A DNA stretch of 64,000 nt from Prevotella sp. (GTDB taxonomy: Bacteria > Bacteroidota > Bacteroidia > Bacteroidales > Bacteroidaceae): the NCBI GenBank assembly GCA_016291085.1, contig JAEEVW010000006.1:1-64000 (forward strand), given 5' to 3'. How positions within the stretch are numbered: position 1 is the first letter of the stretch; each line of letters starts with the position of its first letter. The position numbers were made by a program, and so were the translations under genes. Positions 1 through 8,688 of the stretch are shown here, one piece after another. The notes beneath the pieces were generated by a model. The model was not told where the DNA came from. It searched no databases and saw nothing but the letters and a program-made list of their open reading frames with translations.

Positions 1-2238
1 AGCGTTTACAATCCTGCAACAGGTGCTATGGAGTCGTACGCCTTGGGTGGTTTCTACGACGGCTATATGAACGCCAAGCGCACCATGCTGTATAGCGACA
101 CCGACTGGGTAGACGAAATCGGCCGCACAGGCATTACCCAGAACTACGACATATCCTTCTCGAAGGCTACCGACAAGGGCTCGTCGCTCTTCTCTGCTGG
201 CTACAAGAAGGCCTTGGGTGTGCTGAAATATACAGACTTCGAGAACTTCTCGGCCCGCTTCAACAGCAACTACAAGCTGAACAGCATTATCAGCGTGGGC
301 GAGAACGCCACATTCTCGTATACTAACAATGTGGACTGTGCTCCTTTGGAGAACGCGCTGAAGATGGCTCCCACGCTGCCCGTATACGAACAGGACGGTG
401 TGACGTTCTCGGGTCCTGTGGGAGGTATGAGCGATCGCCAGAATCCCCTGCGCGAACTCTATCACAACCAGGACAACCGCCTGAAGAAGTGGCGCATCTT
501 TGCCAATGCCTATGTGGATGTGACGCCTATCAAGGGCATGCTCTTCCGCTCGAATTTCGGTATCGACTACACCAACAGCAACATCCGCTCGCTGCAGCAC
601 ACGTGGGATTCTGACGTGGTGAAGAACAACACCAGCGCCAGCACCCTGTCTCAGACACACAGCACGAAGTGGACGTGGTCGAACACGCTGCAATATAACT
701 TCGACTTCCTGGAAGGTCACAACCTGAACATTCTGGCTGGTCTTGAGGCCCATCAGGACAACTACGTCGACTTCTCGGCCCGCCGTACGGACTATCCGTT
801 GGAGACCTACGACTACATGTGGCCCAATGCCGGTACTGGCATACAGACCGTAACGGGTGCCGGCGATGCCTATAAGCTGATGTCGTACTTCGGCAAGGTG
901 GACTACAACTGGAACGACCAGCTGCTGGCTTCGTTCACCCTACGTTACGACGGTTCGAGCCGTTTTGGTAAGAACAACCAGTACGGTACCTTCCCCTCTG
1001 TATCGCTCGGTTATCGCCTCTCCAAGCATATCAATGCCGACTGGCTGCGCGACTGGAAAATCCGTGCCAGCTATGGTGTCACAGGTAACCAGGGCATGAA
1101 TTCGAATACCGCCCACTACGGACTCTACGTCGCCAACTATGGTTCCGACCGCGAGAACTCTACCGCCTACGACCTCAACCTGCAGGGTTCCGGCACACTG
1201 CCCAGTGGTTACTACAAGGCGCAGTCGGCCAACGAAGACCTGAAGTGGGAGTCGTCGTCACAGTGGAACTTCGGTACTGACTTCTCGCTCTTTGGCGGCG
1301 ACCTCTACGGCAGTTACGACCTGTTCTTCAAGGAGACGAAGGACATGCTCGTGCAGCCTGCCTTCCTCGGAGCCATCGGCTATGGCGGCCAGACCTGGAT
1401 CAACGGTCCTACGCTGAAGAACTGGGGTATGGAGCTCACGCTGGGCTATCGCCACAAGACTGCTTACGGACTGTCGTACAACATCACTGCCAACGCCGAC
1501 TTCTATCGCTCGAAGGTGACCTATCTGCCCGAGAATTCGAAGAACTCCTACGAGCACAACGATTTCCACAATTTGGCAAAGGACGAGAAGGCTTACGGTT
1601 CACGCATCGGCTATGTCGTCGAGGGACTCTACCAGTCGCGCGAGGAAGTGTTGGCCTACGGACAGCCCGGTGCCCGCGTGGGTGGCTTGAAGTATGCCGA
1701 CCTGAATGGCGACGGCAAGATTACTGAAAAGGACCGTACCTGGATCTTCAATCCCGTTCCCGACTTCTCATACGGCGTCAACATCGACTTGTCGTACCGC
1801 GACTTCGATTTCACCATGTTCTGGCAGGGTGTTGCCAATGTCGACATCATCAACGACCAGAAATTCCAGACCGACTTCTGGAGCATCACCGATGCCGGCT
1901 CGAATAAGGGTGAACGCGTGATCAATGCCTGGACACAAGCAAACAGCGGCTCTTCGATTCCTGCCCTGACCACCTCGAATGGTGCCGACGAGGGACGCCT
2001 CTCGTCATACTTCGTCGAGAATGGTTCGTACATCAAGATGCGTACCCTGCAGCTGGGCTATACCCTGCCCGCCGCATGGGCCAAGAAACTGTTGCTGTCG
2101 AAGGCCCGCGTCTACTGCTCGGCCGACAACCTGCTGACCATCAAGTCAAGTTCGCTGACCTGCTCCGATCCTGAGAGCACAGCCTGGAACTATCCGCACA
2201 CTGCTTCCTTCACATTTGGAGTGCAAGTGGGATTCTAA
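1..2238 (+). CDS. susC: SusC/RagA-type TonB-dependent outer-membrane transporter, 5' truncated by window edge
   Basis: The reading frame is open from base 1, so the signal peptide, the plug and any carboxypeptidase-like N-domain lie outside the window; at least 746 residues of the C-terminal beta-barrel are present. Alternating aromatic/polar strands run to the end, and the last residues (ASFTFGVQVGF) are the usual C-terminal aromatic beta-signal of outer-membrane barrels. A SusD gene follows 79 bp downstream and a surface lipoprotein after that, so this is the pore of a SusCD complex importing oligosaccharides with TonB energy. The substrate cannot be read from the barrel; the DUF4960 neighbour hints at fructan. 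Family assignment is firm. Confidence 0.93.
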   Translation, partial: SVYNPATGAMESYALGGFYDGYMNAKRTMLYSDTDWVDEIGRTGITQNYDISFSKATDKGSSLFSAGYKKALGVLKYTDFENFSARFNSNYKLNSIISVGENATFSYTNNVDCAPLENALKMAPTLPVYEQDGVTFSGPVGGMSDRQNPLRELYHNQDNRLKKWRIFANAYVDVTPIKGMLFRSNFGIDYTNSNIRSLQHTWDSDVVKNNTSASTLSQTHSTKWTWSNTLQYNFDFLEGHNLNILAGLEAHQDNYVDFSARRTDYPLETYDYMWPNAGTGIQTVTGAGDAYKLMSYFGKVDYNWNDQLLASFTLRYDGSSRFGKNNQYGTFPSVSLGYRLSKHINADWLRDWKIRASYGVTGNQGMNSNTAHYGLYVANYGSDRENSTAYDLNLQGSGTLPSGYYKAQSANEDLKWESSSQWNFGTDFSLFGGDLYGSYDLFFKETKDMLVQPAFLGAIGYGGQTWINGPTLKNWGMELTLGYRHKTAYGLSYNITANADFYRSKVTYLPENSKNSYEHNDFHNLAKDEKAYGSRIGYVVEGLYQSREEVLAYGQPGARVGGLKYADLNGDGKITEKDRTWIFNPVPDFSYGVNIDLSYRDFDFTMFWQGVANVDIINDQKFQTDFWSITDAGSNKGERVINAWTQANSGSSIPALTTSNGADEGRLSSYFVENGSYIKMRTLQLGYTLPAAWAKKLLLSKARVYCSADNLLTIKSSSLTCSDPESTAWNYPHTASFTFGVQVGF

Positions 2239-2250
2239 AGACCCCTCCCT

Positions 2251-2275
2251 AACCCTCCCCTAAGATGGGAGGGAA
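2251..2275 (+). repeat. GC-rich palindromic repeat between susC and susD
   Basis: The susC-susD gap holds a CCCTCCC/GGGAGGG hairpin (2253-2259 with 2267-2273, 6-nt loop). It belongs to the same C-rich/G-rich repeat family as 2361-2390 and 37311-37365. It could act as a weak attenuator that lowers susD relative to susC, or as an mRNA-stabilising hairpin; this is inference. Confidence 0.5.
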
Positions 2276-2317
2276 TAAATAGAAGCAAAATATACAAATT
2301 TAAACAAGAAAACCAAT

Positions 2318-4060
2318 ATGAAAAAGAATATATTAAAATATGCAGCCTATATGCTATTTGCCCTCCCCCTTGGGGGAGTCGGAGGGGGTCTGCTCTCCTC
2401 TTGCAGTGTCGACGATGTGAAGCCACAAGGTGCACTGGACTACGAGACAGCATCTTCAAATGCCGACAAACTCGTCACAGCAGCCTATGCCATGCTGGGC
2501 AACGACTGGTACAGCTATCCCTTTAACCTCTGGCCCTACGGCGACATGAGTGCCGACGACTGCCTGAAGGGCGGATCGGGCGAGAACGACACCGGCTATC
2601 ACCCCATGGAGATTTTCTCTACCCTGCAGCCCGACCGTGGCGAGTTCGACGAACTGTGGTATCACCTCTATACCGCCGTGTCGCGTTGCAACCGCGCCTT
2701 GGAGTCGATGGAAGATGTCGAGGAGACTCCTGCCATCAAACAGCTGAAGGCCGAAACTCGTTTCCTGCGCGGACATTTCTATTACAAGCTGCAGCAGATG
2801 TGGTACGAGGTGCCTTTCGTCACCGAGGGCATGGGCAATGCAGCCATCGAGGACTGTCCCCAGAGCTCGCACGACCAACTCATGCAGCAGATCATCGACG
2901 ACTTCCAGTATGCCTACGAGAACCTGGCCGAGGCCGCACCCGGCACTACCGGACGTGCCCACAAAGTGGCAGCGGCAGCCTATCTGGCCAAGTGTTACCT
3001 GAACTGGGCCTATGGCGACGGTTATGAGAACACGACGGGCTATGCCCACGTCGACCAGAGCAAGATTCAGAAGGTCATCGACTATACCGAGGTGGTGAAG
3101 AACTCACCCTACGACTATCTTGACACCTACGGACACATCTTCCTGCAGGACTATGCCAACAGCGTGGAGAGCATCTTCGCCGTGCAGCACTCCAACAAAG
3201 CCGACGATGGTACCAAATACGGTCGCGCCAACTGGTCGAACATGCTGAATGGCGTCTGGGGCATCTGGTCGTGCGGATGGGACTTCCACAAGCCCTCACA
3301 GAACCTGGTCAATGCCTTCAAGACCCGCAACGGTCTGCCTATGGACGATTTCGATGCTGATCACAACGCCATCGTAGTCAATGGTGCCGACTCTAAATTC
3401 AAGTACGATCCCCGTCTGTTCCACACCGTCGGCATGCCTACCTATCCTTATAAGTACGAGGAGCAGTTCACGCTGACCAAGGCCAACAGCCGTACCCCCA
3501 ACACCTACGGTTACTACTGCTCGATGAAGGAGATTCCACAGCGCTCGAAGGGTGAGGACTACGACAACCCCTGGCAGGCTTTCGGACAGAACGACTACGT
3601 GCTGCGCTACACCGACGTCATGCTGATGCGTGCCGAGGCACTCATCGAGAAAGGCGACCTGAACGGCGAGGCCCTGCAGATCATCAACGACATCCGCAGC
3701 CGTGCCAAGCGCGACATCAGTGCCACTTCACTCATCAAGTATGCAAGAAGCCAGTGCGACATCGCGCTCTACGGCTCGTTCGCTACGAAGGACGATGCCC
3801 GCAAGGCCCTGCGCTGGGAACGCCGTGTAGAGCTGGCCATGGAGGGCCACCGATTCTTCGACCTGCGCCGCTGGGGCCTGCTGTCGACCACCCTCAACAA
3901 GTATTTCGAGACCGAGGTAACCGACGAGTACGACGGACAGACCTATGCACAGTACTACAAGCATGCCTTCTTCACCAAGGAGAAGAACGAGTATTTCCCG
4001 ATAGCAAACAATCAGATGAACTACGTGCAGGGACTCTATCACCAGAATAAGGGCTACTAA
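2318..4060 (+). CDS. susD: SusD/RagB-family glycan-binding outer-membrane lipoprotein
   Basis: 580 residues. An N-terminal lipoprotein signal ends at LLSSC, with C29 as the likely lipidated cysteine. The body has the SusD pattern: TPR-like N-half (for example FLRGHFYYKLQQMWYEVP) and a C-terminal half ending in ALRWERRVELAMEGHRFFDLRRWG, the RagB/SusD signature. It caps the preceding SusC as the lid that binds the glycan. The signal peptide is odd: residues 16-26 (ALPLGGVGGGL) are encoded by a palindromic C-rich/G-rich repeat that also occurs elsewhere in the window, so a repeat seems to have become part of the export signal. Confidence 0.95.
   Translation: MKKNILKYAAYMLFALPLGGVGGGLLSSCSVDDVKPQGALDYETASSNADKLVTAAYAMLGNDWYSYPFNLWPYGDMSADDCLKGGSGENDTGYHPMEIFSTLQPDRGEFDELWYHLYTAVSRCNRALESMEDVEETPAIKQLKAETRFLRGHFYYKLQQMWYEVPFVTEGMGNAAIEDCPQSSHDQLMQQIIDDFQYAYENLAEAAPGTTGRAHKVAAAAYLAKCYLNWAYGDGYENTTGYAHVDQSKIQKVIDYTEVVKNSPYDYLDTYGHIFLQDYANSVESIFAVQHSNKADDGTKYGRANWSNMLNGVWGIWSCGWDFHKPSQNLVNAFKTRNGLPMDDFDADHNAIVVNGADSKFKYDPRLFHTVGMPTYPYKYEEQFTLTKANSRTPNTYGYYCSMKEIPQRSKGEDYDNPWQAFGQNDYVLRYTDVMLMRAEALIEKGDLNGEALQIINDIRSRAKRDISATSLIKYARSQCDIALYGSFATKDDARKALRWERRVELAMEGHRFFDLRRWGLLSTTLNKYFETEVTDEYDGQTYAQYYKHAFFTKEKNEYFPIANNQMNYVQGLYHQNKGY
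2361..2390 (+). repeat. Palindromic C-rich/G-rich repeat inside the susD signal-peptide codons
   Basis: A perfect CTCCCCC-tt-GGGGGAG palindrome (2363-2378) is followed by a G-rich segment. It is read in frame as LPLGGVGGGL. Related copies lie at 2251-2275 and 37311-37365. Confidence 0.6.
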
Positions 4061-4063
4061 GAA

Positions 4064-4159
4064 CAATGTAAAAATGAAAAAATGTAATAATGTAAAAAAG
4101 GAGTAAGGTTATGAAGCGCAATAATTGTTTAATTTTTAAATTGTTTAATTTTTACATTG
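4064..4159 (+). repeat. Octamer arrays in inverted orientation around the 4111 start codon
   Basis: 4065-4096 is four octamers of the type AATGTAAA, AATGAAAA, AATGTAAT, AATGTAAA. 4124-4155 is ATTGTTTA, ATTTTTAA, ATTGTTTA, ATTTTTAC. They give a perfect 12-bp inverted repeat, CAATGTAAAAAT (4064-4075) with ATTTTTACATTG (4148-4159). In the mRNA this stem would enclose the GGAG Shine-Dalgarno-like site (about 4099-4102) and the ATG at 4111. The second array encodes part of the lipoprotein signal peptide. Confidence 0.7.
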
Positions 4160-5679
4160 CAGTAGCAGTTCTGCTGCTCACTGCTTGTCAGAACCGCGAT
4201 CTTCCTGGTTCCGCTCCTATGCAGCTGGAAAGTCCCGATGTAACACAGATCGTGGGTACGCCCAGTGGTGAAAACAACTACGACTACACGCTGACCTGGC
4301 CCGTCGTCAATAACGGTGCCGACATGCAGGTCGCCGTCTTCAAGAACGGCACCCAGCAGCAGGCCCTTACCACCATTAAGGGCAACACCTTCACGCTCCG
4401 TAACCTGGAGAGCAACCAGTTCTATGAGTTCCTCTTCAAGTATGCTACTGAAAACGAAGAACTGCTCTCGCATGGCGTCTTGACCAGCTACACCCGCAAG
4501 GGAGCCACCGCTCCCAGCGATTTGAAGTTCGAACAGATCGATATCGACGACGACCACCACAACCTGCAGGTCACGTGGAAGGCCAGTCCCGATGCCACAT
4601 CGTACATCCTGAAGATGGTCAATGGCGACATGTCGCGCAACGTCGAGGTCACCGTCACTGGCACTTCATACCTGTTGGAGGATGTGCAGATGAAGGAACG
4701 CTGGGAAGCTACCCTCATTGCCCAGAACAACGACGGCCGTGCACTGCCCATCATGGGTTCTGCCAAGATTGGCGGCAAGATTCCCGCCTTCCTCTCAGAA
4801 TATGCCACCCCCGAAGAACTCGTGGCTAATGGCGACGACGATGAAGCATCGGCATGGCTCTGGTTCCACGAGAACTATCCCAAGGGCGAGTACATCTACT
4901 TCGGCTCGATCAGCACCGTTGACGATATCGCCGACTACCGCATGCTCTTCTGGCTGCGCGACCTCGAGACTGGCAATGTCGACGACATCTGGAACTTCTC
5001 CGACGTAGCCCGCAACGCTGCTCCCTGCATCGAGCAGTATGTGAAGAATGGCGGCAACCTGCTGCTCTGGTCACATGCCGTACCTTACATCGGTGCCATC
5101 AACCGCCTGCCGACTTCTGTGCTGCGCGGTGTAGGCAATGCCTTTGGCTGCGGTGTCGGTGGCTGGAACAACGACGTCTGGAAGATGGGTGTATGCCTCA
5201 ACACGGGCTCCTTCTCGAAGGACTTCTCGACGCATCCCATCTATGCCGGCATTCCTACCGAGAAACTCGACGACAAGTGTTTCGCAGCCATTGCCATGAA
5301 GGGCGCCGGCTGGACCGAAGACCACAACTGCCTGTTCTTCGACATTCCCAACAAGCTGACAGGTCTCGACAACAATACCGAGGAGTGCTACAATGTCGTC
5401 ACTGAGCAGTATGGCATCTATCCGCTCGGCACGTGGGACAGCCAGGTGTCGTGGGTCAGCCAGCTCAACGTCTGGGAGGCCAAGGGTGCCGAGAAGGCTC
5501 CCGAGGGATTCCAGAAGGGCTGCGGCGCCGTGCTCTGCATCGGTAATGGTGGTTGCGAGTTCTCGATGAAGAACGAGGACGGCACCCCCGACAAGAGTGC
5601 TAACCCCAAGAACAATTCTTGCCAGTCAAACATCCTGCGTCTGGCCAAGAACAGCATCGAATACCTCATGTCAATCTAG
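4111..5679 (+). CDS. SusE-position surface glycan-binding lipoprotein with DUF4960-type C-terminal domain
   Basis: 522 residues. Lipoprotein signal peptide with lipobox LLTAC (C26), then fibronectin-type/Ig-like regions with GENNYDYTLTWPV near residue 55 and a second repeat near residue 140. The C-terminal half (about 235-520; FLSEYATPEEL, AWLWFHENYPKG, GGNLLLWSHAVPYIGAINRLP) resembles DUF4960, which I recall from the levan-locus surface glycan-binding protein of Bacteroides thetaiotaomicron. It is the last gene of the susC-susD operon, 50 bp after susD. Likely role: surface capture of the glycan taken up by the SusCD pair. The fructan assignment is inference only. Part of the signal peptide is encoded by a tandem octamer array. 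Confidence 0.75.
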   Translation: MKRNNCLIFKLFNFYIAVAVLLLTACQNRDLPGSAPMQLESPDVTQIVGTPSGENNYDYTLTWPVVNNGADMQVAVFKNGTQQQALTTIKGNTFTLRNLESNQFYEFLFKYATENEELLSHGVLTSYTRKGATAPSDLKFEQIDIDDDHHNLQVTWKASPDATSYILKMVNGDMSRNVEVTVTGTSYLLEDVQMKERWEATLIAQNNDGRALPIMGSAKIGGKIPAFLSEYATPEELVANGDDDEASAWLWFHENYPKGEYIYFGSISTVDDIADYRMLFWLRDLETGNVDDIWNFSDVARNAAPCIEQYVKNGGNLLLWSHAVPYIGAINRLPTSVLRGVGNAFGCGVGGWNNDVWKMGVCLNTGSFSKDFSTHPIYAGIPTEKLDDKCFAAIAMKGAGWTEDHNCLFFDIPNKLTGLDNNTEECYNVVTEQYGIYPLGTWDSQVSWVSQLNVWEAKGAEKAPEGFQKGCGAVLCIGNGGCEFSMKNEDGTPDKSANPKNNSCQSNILRLAKNSIEYLMSI

Positions 5680-5793
5680 TTTTAGATTCATATTTTTGAA
5701 GTTAATAATGATAGTTAGTTAATGTATAGTTAGTTGAAAACAGTTTTTGCAAGTTTAGTCTTTTGACAGAGGTAAAAGATTGTTTTGCACAAT

Positions 5794-5832
5794 TCCGCCC
5801 GAGGCCGTGAGGTCCCGGGCGGATTCTTTTTT
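5794..5832 (+). terminator. Rho-independent terminator after the SusCDE operon
   Basis: TCCGCCCG (5794-5801) pairs with CGGGCGGA (5816-5823), followed by a T-rich tract to 5832. It lies 115 bp after the stop codon of the surface lipoprotein gene. Confidence 0.8.
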
Positions 5833-5885
5833 GTTATTCAAAAAATAATGCATCGGAAGACGACATCCTGATCACGCTCGGCCTT

Positions 5886-6356
5886 TTACTTTTTAATAAA
5901 GTCGACCTTCCTTCGATTTTCGCTTGGCCTCACCGCGAAGTGCACCCACACGCTCTTCGCGCTCCGCTCGATGAACAGCTCATCAAATGACTCTCCGCTC
6001 TCGTCGCTGATGTCCAGGAGTATCGTCGCATAGCGTATCGCCTGCTCCTTTCCCAGACACCGTATATCCACCGCGCACCCCGTCAGGTGGTTTGAGTTCT
6101 GCGCCCCACCCACGGCCTTATTCACCTGTGGCGACCTGTAACCGCTGTTGATGATGATCGGGTCATCCCCGTCACCATAGCGGCGATTCCACTCGTCGCG
6201 GAGGGTTTCTAACCAGCCTGTAAGGCGCTTCAGATTCTCGATATGCACCCGCGACGGAATATTCCCGTCCTTCGTCTTCACGCTTGTTTTACAAAGCTCC
6301 CCCAGCGCAAAATGCTGGGAGAGCTTCATTTGTTTGTTAATTTCTGCGTTCATCAT
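5886..6356 (-). CDS. M15-family (D-Ala-D-Ala carboxypeptidase-like) peptidase
   Basis: 156 residues, a single catalytic domain without a signal peptide. The zinc-site pattern of M15 peptidases is visible: SGYRSPQVN (71-79), NSNHLTGCAVDI with H90 and D97, and WVHFA with H139. Substrate would be peptidoglycan stem peptide. Two start codons, 6356 and 6353, are adjacent; the first is taken. It lies downstream of the smalltalk gene and the DUF6266-like gene, an arrangement common beside BT4734/VirE-N primases in Bacteroidales, where a cell-wall hydrolase is a regular member. Lack of a signal suggests release by another route or a cytoplasmic or phage-like use. Confidence 0.88.
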   Translation of the reverse strand: MMNAEINKQMKLSQHFALGELCKTSVKTKDGNIPSRVHIENLKRLTGWLETLRDEWNRRYGDGDDPIIINSGYRSPQVNKAVGGAQNSNHLTGCAVDIRCLGKEQAIRYATILLDISDESGESFDELFIERSAKSVWVHFAVRPSENRRKVDFIKK

Positions 6357-6380
6357 TTTTTCGTTTTCTTTTGTCTACGG

Positions 6381-6433
6381 AGTTTTAGGAGAATGGGAGG
6401 CTTATAACTCCTTTGGCTCCTTGGCTCCGTAGA
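6381..6433. repeat. Hairpin between M15 and smalltalk genes
   Basis: CTACGGAG at the left pairs with CTCCGTAG at the right, with inner GGAG/CTCC pairing. The right arm is made of short repeats of GGCTCC. Role unknown; possibly an mRNA processing or attenuation hairpin on the minus-strand transcript. Confidence 0.4.
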
Positions 6434-6483
6434 ATATTAGAATGGTCCATAGCCCATGCCTCGCAACGCCACACTCTGTACCT

Positions 6484-6582
6484 TTAGGTCAGAGAACTCG
6501 TTGTTCCCATTGCGGTCAGCGCTGCCGTCAGCGCGGCTATCGCTATGCGAATCACCGTCTCCCAAAAACTGTTCTTTTTCAT
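6484..6582 (-). CDS. Smalltalk protein (32-aa micro-protein)
   Basis: A 32-residue ORF beginning MKKNSFWETVIRIAIAALTA and ending MGTTSSLT. The short charged/aromatic start, the single hydrophobic helix rich in I/A/L/T and the ending with GTTSS match the smalltalk family of Bacteroidales, typically 30-33 residues. It lies 127 bp upstream of the M15 peptidase gene on the same strand. Smalltalk genes usually sit between a DNA-binding-like gene and an amidase or peptidase next to BT4734-type primases, as here. Function is unknown; one membrane helix is predicted from its composition. Confidence 0.85.
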   Translation of the reverse strand: MKKNSFWETVIRIAIAALTAALTAMGTTSSLT

Positions 6583-6611
6583 AAGCCTTTAAATGTTTAA
6601 TTCAATTTTCT

Positions 6612-6757
6612 GAAGTTAACGCTTCGCTCGAAGTTATCGAAGTTAACGAAGTTAACGACGTTAGTTCTTGCGATTGATTGTTACCTCTTTTTCAGCTCTC
6701 GTTTCTATTGTCGTTAACTTCGAGCGAAGCGATAACTTCGCTAACTTCGTTAACTTC
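6612..6757. repeat. Inverted nonamer-array element (word GAAGTTAAC)
   Basis: The left arm (6612-6656) is five 9-mers: GAAGTTAAC, GCTTCGCTC, GAAGTTATC, GAAGTTAAC, GAAGTTAAC. The right arm (6713-6757) is the inverse set: GTTAACTTC, GAGCGAAGC, GATAACTTC, GCTAACTTC, GTTAACTTC. The 56-bp core is T-rich and has no ORF. The same nonamer makes a 15-unit tract inside the primase gene at 24304-24438. Confidence 0.85.
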
Positions 6758-6762
6758 AAGCT

Positions 6763-6794
6763 AAAAAGGATTGGCCCGAAGGCCAAACCTTTTT
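6763..6794 (-). terminator. Terminator of the DUF6266-like gene
   Basis: AAAAAGG-a-TTGGCC (6763-6776) pairs with GGCCAA-a-CCTTTTT (6781-6794) around a CGAA loop. It starts 4 bp past the stop codon of the 6798-8057 gene and has T/A tracts on both sides, so it can work in both directions. Confidence 0.85.
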
Positions 6795-6797
6795 AAA

Positions 6798-8057
6798 CTA
6801 CGCTCCCTCAAATCCGCTCGGATCATCGCCACCGCTGGTGTTCTTGACGAACTGCTTGGTGGTTACCTCACTCGACTGGCCGTCCTTGATGGCGATAGCC
6901 TTCAGGGTTACCGACGAGCTCACGGTGATGGGCTCGGTGTACAGCGTGCTGCTGGCCGTAGGCGTCGAGCCGTCGGTGGTGTAGCGAATCTCAGCGCCGT
7001 CAGGACCTGACATGGTTACCTGAGTAGAAGTGGTGAAAGCACCCTCACCACCAATGGTCGGAGCCGCTACGCCAGTGGTGATACTGCCAGTGCCACTATT
7101 AGGATCTGTGAGATCTGTGTGACCTGCTCCTCCGCTCTGTCCGGCGTTGTTCAGATACGCATCGTTGGCCGCATAGATCTGGCTGTTCGAGCCGCTCTGC
7201 GCAGCGTCGATGCACTCACCCAGCGAGTACTCCTCTGCGAATGCATAGGTCAGGTACGCAGTGGAACGCAACCATTTGTCGTTCATCTTGCGGCTGACAA
7301 TCACGGCACATGCCACGCAGGTCAGCGAGCCGTTGTAGGTAAACGACAGACCCTTCGTCGAGTCGATGGCGAAGGTGAAGTTACCCTCATTGCGAACGCT
7401 GGGCAGGTTCACCTTACCCTCGCCGTCCAGAAAGGCACTCGACAGTGCAGCCTGCGAGTGGTCGCTGTTCGTCGGGTCGAGAATGACGCGGCAGAAGTGG
7501 AAGTTACACTGTCCGAACGAGCGGCTGCTGTTACCATCGATCATCAGGAACGTCAGCTGGTCGCCACGCTGCAAGCCCAGGGCATCGATGACAGCCTGGT
7601 ACGTGTTCGCCTTGACGGCAGGCACGAAACCCTTGGCCTCGTCGTCGCTGTGCAGCGTGCAGTCCACGCGGGGCAGCGAACCCATCGACACCTGATACTG
7701 GTTCGGGGTGAAACCCTTCAGACCCAGGGGTACGAAGTTATACATAGCGTCGAAGGCCACGCCCTGCGCCTGCTGTTCAGCGACCTTCTGGCGAAGGAAA
7801 CCGACGTTCTGCGACATGAAGTACGCCATGGTGGGCTGTCCCTTCTTCAGACCCTCGAACGAGTGGTCGCAGATGTCTTTCATCTTGGAGTAAGACTGCA
7901 TCACCGTGTGCATCACGATGCGCTGGATGATCTGTTTCTCAGTCTTAGGATTGGTGGGCGATACGACTTCGCGCATCACGGTCTCACCATTCTGTTGGTA
8001 AACGGTAGCTCCTGCGAGCTTACCCTTACCGCCTTTAAGCCAAAAACCTGTTTTCAT
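6798..8057 (-). CDS. DUF6266-like protein with C-terminal chitobiase/FN3-type domain
   Basis: 419 residues. The N-terminus (MKTGFWLKGGKGKLAGATVY, then RIVMHTVMQSYSKMKDICDHSFEG) resembles the DUF6266 family that accompanies BT4734/VirE-N primase modules. Residues about 330-410 (GVAAPTIGGEGAF, AEIRYTTDGSTPTASSTLY, VTLKAIAIKDG) form a chitobiase/beta-hexosaminidase C-terminal type repeat (CHB_HEX_C_1). No signal peptide. It is first in a minus-strand unit with smalltalk and M15 peptidase, although a strong hairpin ends it. The family reminds one of phage virion or DNA-associated proteins, but no function is established. Confidence 0.7.
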   Translation of the reverse strand: MKTGFWLKGGKGKLAGATVYQQNGETVMREVVSPTNPKTEKQIIQRIVMHTVMQSYSKMKDICDHSFEGLKKGQPTMAYFMSQNVGFLRQKVAEQQAQGVAFDAMYNFVPLGLKGFTPNQYQVSMGSLPRVDCTLHSDDEAKGFVPAVKANTYQAVIDALGLQRGDQLTFLMIDGNSSRSFGQCNFHFCRVILDPTNSDHSQAALSSAFLDGEGKVNLPSVRNEGNFTFAIDSTKGLSFTYNGSLTCVACAVIVSRKMNDKWLRSTAYLTYAFAEEYSLGECIDAAQSGSNSQIYAANDAYLNNAGQSGGAGHTDLTDPNSGTGSITTGVAAPTIGGEGAFTTSTQVTMSGPDGAEIRYTTDGSTPTASSTLYTEPITVSSSVTLKAIAIKDGQSSEVTTKQFVKNTSGGDDPSGFEGA

Positions 8058-8175
8058 AATGTGATAAAAATTACGTTAATGTTAATACTCTGTTAATTTT
8101 GTAATAAAAACTAGCGAGACATGGGCGAGACCCTAGCGCGCAATTGGGAAGACCCCGGCTCTTCGTTTTCGACTG

Positions 8176-8207
8176 CAAAGTTAGGCACAAAATCGAGCCA
8201 TTCCAAA
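8176..8207 (-). promoter_or_regulatory. Promoter of the DUF6266-like gene
   Basis: On the minus strand TAACTTTG (8176-8183) fits the -7 box and TTTG (8204-8207) fits the -33 box, 20 bp apart. The leader would be about 110 nt and contains GC-rich stems (GAAGA...TCTTC near 8149-8165). Confidence 0.7.
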
Positions 8208-8287
8208 TCTTATAACAGCAATCGAATTATTACAAAAATCTGTAATATGGCATTGTCTGTAATTTATATTACGCCTCTTATGCCATT

Positions 8288-8460
8288 TCTCTAAAATATC
8301 TAATCTCTAATGCTGGGCGTCTCCCCCGCAATTGGTCTTTTATAATAATGTATTAAAAATTAAATAGGTATTTAAAAATATAATTAAGTACCCCCCTTAT
8401 ATTATTAATAGTCCCCCCAAAACGCCTGGGATTAGAGATTAGAGATTTTAGAGATTTTTT
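8288..8460. repeat. Inverted heptamer-array element, copy 1 (word TCTCTAA)
   Basis: Left arm 8288-8320 is TCTCTAA-type heptamers followed by GCTGGGCGT. Right arm 8420-8460 is the inverse, ending in GGCGTTTT when read on the minus strand. The AT-rich core contains two C6 blocks (TACCCCCCTTA and AGTCCCCCCAAAA). A second element at 47721-47887 has the same core plan but a different word. The right arm also has a near-perfect inverse copy at 26625-26665. No coding capacity. Confidence 0.8.
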
Positions 8461-8479
8461 CTGTGATATTGCTTAAAAT

Positions 8480-8505
8480 ACGTAAAATTTCATTTACGTT
8501 TTTTT
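8480..8505. terminator. Palindrome ACGTAAA/TTTACGT with T-tract
   Basis: A perfect 7-bp inverted repeat (8480-8486, 8493-8499) is followed by a T run to 8505. It could be a weak plus-strand terminator insulating the 8778 gene, or a protein-binding site. Confidence 0.4.
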
Positions 8506-8688
8506 GCATCCAATATAGCTAACGGTGAAATCGCAAAATCTGTAATAAAAATTACAGCATTTAGAAGCACCAAAATTGAATTTGGAGGGGTATGAAGTGA
8601 GTTGATAAGTGACAGGGAACTGGTACCCTGTGACACATAAATGATAACGCCAATGTATTTGCTGGCACAGCCCCCACGATAAGGGTTT

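Larger units (their letters stand above)
8235..8557. promoter_or_regulatory. CTGTAAT motifs flanking the 8288-8460 element
   Basis: AAAATCTGTAATA occurs at 8235-8247 and again at 8535-8547, exactly 300 bp apart on either side of the inverted element. The right copy is a palindrome, CTGTAAT-aaaa-ATTACAG (8540-8557). A further CTGTAAT lies at 8257-8263 facing ATTAC. These could be operator sites for a regulator serving both divergent promoters, or target duplications of an ancient insertion. Confidence 0.4.
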
